This document shows, piece by piece, positions 55,921-64,000 of a stretch of DNA of 64,000 nt. Under the pieces are notes generated by a model. The model was not told the origin of the DNA. It was given only the letters and a program-made list of their open reading frames with translations, and ran no database searches. This DNA is from Girardinichthys multiradiatus. Its lineage: Eukaryota; Chordata; Actinopteri; Cyprinodontiformes; Goodeidae. The stretch covers positions 45,605,986 through 45,669,985 of the forward strand of contig NC_061815.1 of the NCBI RefSeq assembly GCF_021462225.1. The letters are read 5' to 3'. The translations under genes were made by a program, and so were the position numbers. Position 1 is the first letter of the stretch; every line of letters starts with the position of its first letter.

Positions 55921-58814
55921 AGATCAATTAAATCATTATACAAATATGAAGAGCACTACCTAGTACGCCATCTGCTCACTGTTTCTTTTTGAGTAGACCT
56001 CTGTGTGTGTCTTCTGCCTGATCTCTGCAGTCTGTCTGTGACAAGGTGAACAGAGTCGTGTGTGTGCGTGTTCATGTTCTGAAAGAGAAAGAGCTTTCAA
56101 CGAGAAAGATTAAAGCAGGCTAGCAAACTGCACTGCAGCACACACACATGCACACACACACACACACGCACAGTACCGTTTCAAAGAGAGGCAGCCGGCT
56201 GTGTTCCAGACTGCACAGTCACTCTCTGCAGAGAAGCTGTTAGGTTGTGTTGTTACTTAGCATGCTTAGAGGTAAATCTATATAAAGATCACCCTAAGAA
56301 GAAACTGATAGGTGACAAAAACATAAGTTGTTCTAGTAGCATATTTTATTTTAAACTTAAAAACATTAAAAATCTTACAAAAATAGTAGTTATCACTACA
56401 TAAATACCCTTTTTGTCATACGTCCTAAACTATTTGGCTTTTTCATTTTAATTATAGCTAAAATTGGTCAAAGTTAGATGCTCACCTTCTCAACTAAAGT
56501 CTGAAACATAGTTTTTACTCTAAAGTAATCATTGAAGGTTTTAAGGAAGTAGCTCAAACAGTTTGGAGGTATGGTTTTGTTGAAAGGTAATAAACGGTAA
56601 TTTCTCTTGATAACTCTTAGCCTCTTCATTTAGTATAAATCCAGATAAAAGTTACCACCTGGCAATGCCAAATGTTTCAATAAATTCAACAGGAAGTACT
56701 TTTATTTTGTGGAACCAGGAGTGCCTTGGTAATGAAGCTACCTTAATGGTGATAGGATAAAAATGTAAGTAAAGTTTTAAATTGACCCACGTTGATTTGA
56801 TAGTGGGTTTGAGTTCGAGACTCATTCATGAGCTGATTTTTAAACTGCTAAAACAAAAATGTACAGGTTGTTAAAAGCCATTAATCATCACAAGTCTATA
56901 ACATCCCTGGTTAACATAACATGCACATCTTTGTCAGAGCTGCACTATAAATGTTTACTGACTGTAAAACCCTGCTTGATTAAATAAGAACACACAAACA
57001 CTCAAGCTGCCTTTAACTCCTATTACTGGTGTGTACTGTCAAGAAAACCCGAACGAACTGTTCAAAAATACAGAACTAACCCTTTACCAATGATTTTGAG
57101 AAGATCTAAGTGTAGTTAGCATCATGCAAATATGCTTTTCTGTCAGAAATTTGTATATCTATTTTCTTCTTTGTTTTCATCAGTGCTAGAAGTTGGTTGA
57201 AATTAGACATACCTGAATCATAGAAACGTTTACACACCAGGGTCAGTTGTTGAGGCTTCAGCAGCAGCATAAAAGCTATGGAATAAGAAAACCTTGATTT
57301 ATCTGTCGTTGTCCAAACTCAGCTTCTTCTGTAAGCCGAGTTTGAGAAATCACCTTTATTCTATTAAAGGAAAATCAAGCTGATTAAAAGCATTCTTGTG
57401 GTAAATTTATTTGTGTGTTTGTCTTGTTATTTACTGTACTCCTTACTTTTGACAAGAAAAGTAAAGCCCCAGAGCTGTTTTTAGTTGATGCTGTTTCTTT
57501 GAACACACTACTGAGGGAAAGCTTTTATGTTCTACTTGAACACCCTGCTTCTATTTAATTAAACAGGAGCGACAAATCAAAAGTGAGCCAGAAATATGCA
57601 CACATTTCGCAAGCCTTGTTGCTCTGTCACTTGTCTTGTAATCTGCCCAAACTATTGATTGTCCTCATTTACAAGCTGGTTGGTCACTTTGCCGCCCTCT
57701 GGTTTCATTCAGGATTTATGCATTGCTGCATGGAGTCTTAAATTATGGATGATGGTAAGTTTACAAAATAGATAATTTAACCTTGGCAAATCTGCAGCAA
57801 CTCTTCTGGTGTTTTAATGAATAAATTCATACAGTCGCGTACCATCATCATTCTTTATCTGCTCAAGCTTATTTAGTGTCCGGTTAGATGGGGTTAGGAG
57901 AGGATTTTCTCACCATAGCATTAGTTATTCTGAAACCTTCCTGTATCCTGTATGAAGCTTTTAATAGCAGATAAATAGGATCTTTTGAGGGAAAAGACAG
58001 TGACTGATGTTTCGTCACTGTCCAGAGGATGTTTCTAATTAGGTCATTCAGGATGAGCTGGTTTTCTAGTTTTCTAAGTCGGCACTCTGGGGAGCTGGAC
58101 TCTTTCTGACTGTCGAGGGAGTAAGTGAAACCTGACTGACAGTCATAAAGCAGTAATGTGAGACTTGTTCAAGAAACACCTCGGCTTTTATCTGACTGTT
58201 TGGCCGTATGGCAAATAATTGAAGAAAAACAAAACCATAACATGTTCCACATGTATCCTTCTCATCGATTCCCTAAATACATTGCAGACCTTGTTCTTTC
58301 GCAACACACAATCCTGGCAGAAGGTGCATTTGACATGTTAGTGACAGAAGTTCAGAGGGGTTGGTTAAAACCTGGGGAACTTAAAAACTGAGCGATATTT
58401 TGACTTGTTTTAATAAAGAATGGTTTATATTAGGTACTTTGTATTTTATTTCATTACTTTGACGTTGAGCAGCCAAGAGCTGCATTGAACGATAAACTTT
58501 CTGTGTGGATGATAATTTTAACCGTGAATTGAATCAAAACTGAAGAATAAAGCATCCGCTTTTACAGACCGCAATGGTCTAGGGCTAAACTGAAGCTAAA
58601 CATGTTATCAAGTGTTAATTCAGCAAACAAATCCAAATATACTACTTTTATATGGAAACATAGGCTTTTATATTGAAGGGGACTGCTGCTCTTTACCTGT
58701 TTGGGGACCTACAGAAGCACAGACATTGGCCCCGATGCTGGCTCATGCTAAAAGAGAGAGTGATTTAGAATATGGAGTTTTTAGCAATCCATGACTTCTA
58801 AGTAAAAGTTACTT
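55921..58814. other. Presumed intron, non-coding
   Basis: No exon recognised. Imperfect CA repeats lie at 56137-56172. The surrounding 55980-56250 is somewhat richer in G/C than the neighbourhood but has no splice-supported frame. Confidence 0.4.
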
Positions 58815-59132
58815 CTGTCCCTTCTCACTCGTTTGAACTTGAGTGACATCACATTCATAATACATAGAGCTTCATATAATGCCAGCCCACTGTTTGCAGC
58901 TATAACAGCTTCAGCTTATCCGAGGAGGTTTTCCACTAGGTTTAGAAACATGTTAAAGGGAATTCTTGACCATTCTTCCAGTACCACATTTGTGAGGTCT
59001 GACACTGATGTTCGACGAAGAGGCCTGGCTTACAGTCTCAGCTCTAATTCTTCTCTGAGGCATTTGGTGTTAAAGTACCTGACTAGCCTGCACATAGTCC
59101 TAATCTAAACCAGACTTGCTTATCCATATCAT

Positions 59133-60017
59133 GATGGACCTTCTTTGTGTACTGGTGTGATGGACCTACTTTGTGTACTGGTGTGATGGACCTGCTTTGT
59201 GTACTGGTGTGATGGACCTACTTTGTGTACTGGTGTGATGGACCTACTTTGTGTACTGGTGTGATGGACCTACTTTGTGTACTGGTGTGATGGACCTACT
59301 TTGTGTACTGGTGTGATAAACCTGCTTTGTGTACTGGTGTGATGGACCTGCTTTGTGTACTGGTGTGATAAACCTGCTTTGTGTACTGGTGTGATGGACC
59401 TACTTTGTGTACTGGTGTGATGGACCTGCTTTGTGTACTGGTGTGATGGACCTACTTTGTGTACTGGTGTGATGGACCTACTTTGTGTACTGGTGTGATG
59501 GACCTACTTTGTGTACTGGTGTGATGGACCTACTTTGTGTACTGGTGTGATGGACCTGCTTTGTGTACTGGTGTGATAAACCTGCTTTGTGTACTGGTGT
59601 GATGGACCTACTTTGTGTACTGGTGTGATGGACCTGCTTTGTGTACTGGTGTGATGGACCTGCTTTGTGTACTGGTGTGATGGACCTTCTTTGTGTACTG
59701 GTGTGATGGACCTTCTTTGTGTACTGGTGTGATAGACCTTCTTTGTGTACTGGTGTGATGGACCTTCTTTGTGTACTGGTGTGATGGACCTTCTTTGTGT
59801 ACTGGTGTGATGGACCTTCTTTGTGTACTGGTGTGATGGACCTTCTTTGTGTACTGGTGTGATGGACCTTCTTTGTGTACTGGTGTGATGGACCTTCTTT
59901 GTGTACTGGTGTGATAGACCTGCTTTGTGTACTGGTGTGATGGACCTTATTTGTGTACTGGTGTGATAGACCTGCTTTGTGTACTGGTGTGATGGACCTT
60001 CTTTGTGTACTGGTGTG
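59133..60017. repeat. 26-bp minisatellite, about 34 copies
   Basis: The unit is 'gatggacctactttgtgtac' plus 'tggtgt' (26 bp). Over 885 bp this gives 34 copies. Variants occur at one position (A, G or T before CTTTG) and at GATGGA / GATAAA / GATAGA. The T variant dominates the right third, while A and G alternate to the left, which points to local spread of variants. The unit is a segment of the surrounding Tc1 transposase gene (the PVHKARSI-type block on the minus strand), repeated. The array is open in all three minus-strand frames, so a long frame (59478-60086) arises by chance. Confidence 0.95.
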
Positions 60018-60469
60018 CAAACATGTTGGAACAGGAAGGGGCAAATCCCGAACTATTCCCACCAAGTTTTGGGCAGAACACCACATTGAGACCCCCCCTC
60101 CCCCATCTTGGTACGCTGAAGCATTAAAAGTTCCCTCTACCGGAACTAAGGGGCTGAGCTTAACTACTGAAAAACAGCCCTACCCCATAATCCTACCCCA
60201 GCAACAAACTTAATAAGGCATGAACGCAATAAGGCATAATTCAGTACTCCAAATAACACATTTCCACTTCTCCGGAGTCCTGTGGTGACAAGCTTTACAT
60301 TGTTTCATTTATTGCAATGTGCCGGGTGATGCAAGGCTTGGCTGCAGATGCTCTGCCATGAAAATCCATTTTATGAACCTCTGTGATTTTATCTTGCCTA
60401 CCACTTTTTGGGTGAGTTGGAAATCACTTCCACTTTGTTATAATACCACTAACAGCTGACTCTGCAATT

Positions 60470-60651
60470 AACTAATTATTTTGCAAATTGATTTATTATT
60501 GCTCTGAGTGCCCTGAGTGGGTTGTTCTTTCAGCAAATGGCATGTTTCAATCTGTATGCTCCACTTAACGATATTCGATTACTAAATTAGTTGACAATTA
60601 TTTCACTAATCGATTAATCACAATTAATCCAATTAATTGTTTCAGCCCTAC
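60470..60651. mobile_element. hAT terminal fragment
   Basis: The stretch ends 'attgtttcagccctact' with subterminal 'cactaatcgattaatcacaa', the style of a hAT terminus beginning TAGGGCTG. It interrupts the Tc1 relic, whose sequence resumes at 'ttgcaaggaaatttcatgac'. I could not find the opposite terminus or an 8-bp duplication. Confidence 0.5.
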
Positions 60652-60795
60652 TTAGTTGCAAGGAAATTTCATGACTGGACTGATTGCATAGTCCCATCAT
60701 GGTATAACTCTGAAAATTACTGAGCTTCTGAGAGCGACCCATTATGTTACAAATGTTTGTAGAAACAGTTTGCATGTCAGGGTGAGTGGCATTTA

Positions 60796-61433
60796 ATTAA
60801 ACTCGACAGGATATCCTGCCTGTTGGATGGAGTCTCACTGCAGCAGATGCCCACTCTGTGCACAGATGATGGTGCCAAAGATGATAAAGGTCACAGAGGG
60901 CTTTGCAAGCAGTAATATTGCAATTCATTGTGCTAATAATAAGGTTTCCTACTTTTCTGAGTATATTTACTAATTTAATGGTAAACTGTCTCGGTTGGTG
61001 GGGAACAGATACTGTCCTTGGGGATTAAAGCTGCATTATCAGACTAAACCTGCAATAAAATTTAAGATGGACTTGCAAATTTATCATGTTTGACAGTTGT
61101 TTTTTTTTTTTATGTATTTTTTTTTTCAGAAAGCCATAAGGTTTCAGTTGTCTGGTATGACTTGTCAGATTTTATTGTTCAGTTGCTACAACTACAAATA
61201 TCTCCAGCCAATAAAACGCATTTTTAGATTTTATTATCAAATATAGTTTTGGAATAATGAGTCCAGCAATCAACAACAACTCATATGGCATTAGGAAAAT
61301 TTATTTCCCACCCCTATGAGATGCGATAATTTTATTTGACAGTCTGGAAATTAAAACTAAGTCTGATGGTAAACACATCAGATGAACCATAATTCAGTTC
61401 ACAAATAGTAAAGGTTTTGGCAGATATCATCTA
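60796..61433. other. Presumed intron, non-coding
   Basis: No exon recognised; a poly-T stretch lies at 61101-61130. Confidence 0.4.
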
Positions 61434-63043
61434 TAGGTCCTTCTCAAAATATTAGCATATTGTGATAAAGTTCATTATTTTCCATAATGTAATGATGAAA
61501 ATTTAACATTCATATATTTTAGATTCATTGCACACTAACTGAAATATTTCAGGTCTTTTATTGTCTTAATACGGATGATTTTGGCATACAGCTCATGAAA
61601 ACCCAAAATTCCTATCTCACAAAATTAGCATATTTCATCCGACCAATAAAAGAAAAGTGTTTTTAATACAAAAAACGTCAACCTTCAAATAATCATGTAC
61701 AGTTATGCACTCAATACTTGGTCGGGAATCCTTTTGCAGAAATGACTGCTTCAATGCGGCGTGGCATGGAGGCAATCAGCCTGTGGCACTGCTGAGGTCT
61801 TATGGAGGCCCAGGATGCTTCGATAGTGGCCTTTAGCTCATCCAGAGTGTTGGGTCTTGAGTCTCTCAACGTTCTCTTCACAATATCCCACAGATTCTCT
61901 ATGGGGTTCAGGTCAGGAGAGTTGGCAGGCCAATTGAGCACAGTGATACCATGGTCAGTAAACCATTTACCAGTGGTTTTGGCACTGTGAGCAGGTGCCA
62001 GGTCGTGCTGAAAAATGAAATCTTCATCTCCATAAAGCTTTTCAGCAGATGGAAGCATGAAGTGCTCCAAAATCTCCTGATAGCTAGCTGCATTGACCCT
62101 GCCCTTGATAAAACACAGTGGACCAACACCAGCAGCTGACACGGCACCCCAGACCATCACTGACTGTGGGTACTTGACACTGGACTTCTGGCATTTTGGC
62201 ATTTCCTTCTCCCCAGTCTTCCTCCAGACTCTGGCACCTTGATTTCCGAATGATATGCAGAATTTGCTTTCATCCGAAAAAAGTACTTTGGACCACTGAG
62301 CAACAGTCCAGTGCTGCTTCTCTGTAGCCCAGGTCAGGCGCTTCTGCCGCTGTTTCTGGTTCAAAAGTGGCTTGACCTGGGGAATGCGGCACCTGTAGCC
62401 CATTTCCTGCACACGCCTGTGCACGGTGGCTCTGGATGTTTCTACTCCACACTCAGTCCACTGCTTCCGCAGGTCCCCCAAGGTCTGGAATCGGCCCTTC
62501 TCCACAATCTTCCTCAGGGTCCGGTCACCTCTTCTCGTTGTGCAGCGTTTTCTGCCACACTTTTTCCTTCCCACAGACTTCCCACTGAGGTGCCTTGATA
62601 CAGCACTCTGGGAACAGCCTATTCGTTCAGAAATTTCTTTCTGTGTCTTACCCTCTTGCTTGAGGGTGTCAATAGTGGCCTTCTGGACAGCAGTCAGGTC
62701 GGCAGTCTTACCCATGATTGGGGTTTTGAGTGATGAACCAGGCTGGGAGTTTTAAAGGCCTCAGGAATCTTTTGCAGGTGTTTAGAGTTAACTCGTTGAT
62801 TCAGATGATTAGATTCATAGCTCGTTTAGAGACCCTTTTAATGATATGCTAATTTTGTGAGATAGGAATTTTGGGTTTTCATGAGCTGTATGCCAAAATC
62901 ATCCGTATTAAGACAATAAAAGACCTGAAATATTTCAGTTAGTGTGCAATGAATCTAAAATATATGAATGTTAAATTTTCATCATTACATTATAGAAAAT
63001 AATGAACTTTATCACAATATGCTAATATTTTGAGAAGGACCTG
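61434..63043 (-). mobile_element. Intact-looking Tc1 transposon
   Basis: TA duplications (61432-61433 and 63044-63045) flank a 1610-bp element. The terminal inverted repeats are 200 bp each (61434-61633 and 62844-63043) and differ, by my reading, at only two positions: the first base (T against C) and one C/T difference in the 'ttattttc(c/t)ataatg' block. The single gene inside is complete. Long repeats this similar, together with an unbroken gene, indicate a young insertion. Confidence 0.95.
61711..62715 (-). CDS. Tc1 transposase, complete, DD34E
   Basis: 334 residues from ATG at 62715, the normal length for Tc1 transposases, with no stop or frameshift. Residues 1-45 form a paired-like helix-turn-helix (LKQEGKTQKEISERIGCSQS). 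A basic hinge GRKKCGRKR at 49-57 could serve DNA minor-groove contact and nuclear entry. A second helical DNA-binding region covers about 65-115. The catalytic triad is complete: Asp148 in LFSDESKF, Asp238 in FIFQHDLAPAHSAK and Glu273 in SPDLNPIENLW, with 34 residues between the last two. The enzyme would bind the terminal repeats and cut and paste the element at TA sites in the nucleus. All visible key residues are present, so it may be functional, though activity cannot be judged from sequence alone. Confidence 0.96.
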   Translation of the reverse strand: MGKTADLTAVQKATIDTLKQEGKTQKEISERIGCSQSAVSRHLSGKSVGRKKCGRKRCTTRRGDRTLRKIVEKGRFQTLGDLRKQWTECGVETSRATVHRRVQEMGYRCRIPQVKPLLNQKQRQKRLTWATEKQHWTVAQWSKVLFSDESKFCISFGNQGARVWRKTGEKEMPKCQKSSVKYPQSVMVWGAVSAAGVGPLCFIKGRVNAASYQEILEHFMLPSAEKLYGDEDFIFQHDLAPAHSAKTTGKWFTDHGITVLNWPANSPDLNPIENLWDIVKRTLRDSRPNTLDELKATIEASWASIRPQQCHRLIASMPRRIEAVISAKGFPTKY

Positions 63044-63045
63044 TA

Positions 63046-64000
63046 GATGAGGAAGTGGTGGTTCTGGTCCAAAAACCACAGTTACTGTAAGCCCAAAAAT
63101 TATTCATACCAGATTTAGATTTAAAATGTTTTCATTCAACCAACAAGTTTGTTTCTGAAAGGAAATGAGACAGGCATTTCTCACAAGATAATAAGACAAT
63201 GTATAAGGGCACAAAGAAAAGAAATGGTCTATTTACATTTTACTAAAAATGGCATGTTGAAAATGATTTGAACCATGAAATAGTTAGGATAGCATTTTAG
63301 CTTGTTTTCATTGTCTTCATGTGGATTATCAACATTTATCTTACAGATTGTGTCTTTATGAGAAAGCTTGTAGAAACAATATATATAATGAGCATTATGG
63401 GAAAATCAGTTTTAATCCAGATAAGGCCTAAGTCTTGTGTAACTTTATTATTGGTTGTTGAAACAAAAAGCTAAACAGCAGGCCTTCTTTTTGAACTGCA
63501 GAGATTTAGATGACTCAGGTCCACCATGAATGGAAGCTTTTAGAAGTGAGTGGGATAGTTTTCATTGTTCCTCACACACTGTGTCATACACATTACTCTG
63601 TGCCCACTGAGTGCAACATTCCTAACCCCCCCTAGTCTTCATCCCATTCAGACACCAGTGTATACACACACACACGCGCACACACACACTGGCTTCCCTA
63701 TTCACAATGTGTGCAGCCACCATACTCTGGAAAGTGACACAATCATGCCTCAGCTGACCATCACTCGTCTGAACTACCTTGCATGATGACAATATGTCAT
63801 TTTGGTATTTATGCTCAGTCAGATGAATTTATTATTAACTCTTAAGGCAAACCTAATCAATATTAGTTGTTTTGTTTTGCAAATCGTTAAACATGTTATT
63901 GGTAAAAGTGTAGATACATTATGCAAGCTGTTAGCAGTAGTTTCTTCTTTTAATGTTATCCTTTTCCACTTTAACTTGAAATGACATGAAGAATAAAAAG
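63046..64000. other. Presumed intron, non-coding
   Basis: No exon recognised. A CA/CG-rich dinucleotide run lies at 63661-63689. Confidence 0.4.

Larger units (their letters stand above)
58815..60795 (-). mobile_element. Tc1-like relic carrying a minisatellite and a hAT piece
   Basis: Minus-strand transposase traces are colinear. 58815-59132 is the C-terminal end ('gcagctataacagcttcagc', 'ttgaccattcttccagtacc', 'aggtctgacactgatgttcg'). 60018-60200 continues upstream ('catgttggaacaggaagggg', 'ccggaactaaggggctgagc'). 60260-60470 and 60655-60795 carry the N-terminal part ('tgccgggtgatgcaaggctt', 'ttgcctaccactttttgggt', 'gagagcgacccattatgtta'). The family is one of the common fish Tc1 types. The second catalytic Asp in the FQHDCAP-type block reads Val here (near 60030). 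Between the first two pieces lies the 26-bp tandem array. Confidence 0.75.

Noticed and set aside
59133..60017. CRISPR array
   Set aside because: Units are contiguous with no spacers, and the setting is a eukaryotic genome; it is a minisatellite.

Overview
The window looks like non-coding DNA from a ray-finned (teleost) fish. The evidence is a Rex3-type RTE retrotransposon, several fish-type Tc1/mariner families, hAT elements with 8-bp target duplications, L2/CR1-group LINE pieces with CTGATT-type tails, tRNA-headed SINEs, a Ty3/gypsy pol remnant and long simple repeats. There are no operons and no bacterial or organellar genes. Almost every long reading frame belongs to a transposable element or is a chance frame.

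The one host-gene feature I can support is a CpG-rich promoter-like segment (about 41390-42122, + strand) ending in a 34-codon first coding exon (42021-42122) followed by a consensus splice donor. The peptide ends in AFQEAQKWIE, which resembles the N-terminus of LIMCH1, just before its calponin-homology domain. No following exon is recognisable, so 42123-64000 is best read as part of a very large first intron and 1-41389 as upstream intergenic DNA.

Layout. 82-1881: rearranged copy of a composite Tc1-like transposon that carries a LINE 3' end. 2870-6440: two degraded LINEs lying tail to head. 8184-10058: second, better copy of the composite Tc1, with a full-length transposase frame. 10291-12516: 5'-truncated Rex3. 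14100-17256: three copies of a SINE-like repeat. 18076-20240: large modular non-coding repeat. 24246-24648: very long ATCT microsatellite. 27911-31077: almost complete hAT element with a BED-finger transposase. 31509-33010: rearranged gypsy remnant. 33490-41340: Tc1 remnants, one of them split by a foldback element and by a non-autonomous hAT.

Within the presumed intron: 44592-45491, a degenerate Tc1; 47770-48285, a MITE-like element; 49993-50160, a tRNA-derived SINE; 51322-55290, a hAT with a Rex3 copy (52161-55010) nested inside it; 58815-60795, a Tc1 relic in which a 26-bp segment of the transposase gene has expanded to about 34 tandem copies; 61434-63043, an apparently intact Tc1 element with 200-bp inverted repeats and an uninterrupted 334-residue DD34E transposase.

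The interest lies in element-on-element history: a LINE tail carried by a DNA transposon, a minisatellite grown out of a transposase gene, and three separate nests, two of them supported by target-site duplications. I see no clearly new enzymatic or defence system. Identifications rest on reading the sequence and remembered family features, not on database searches.
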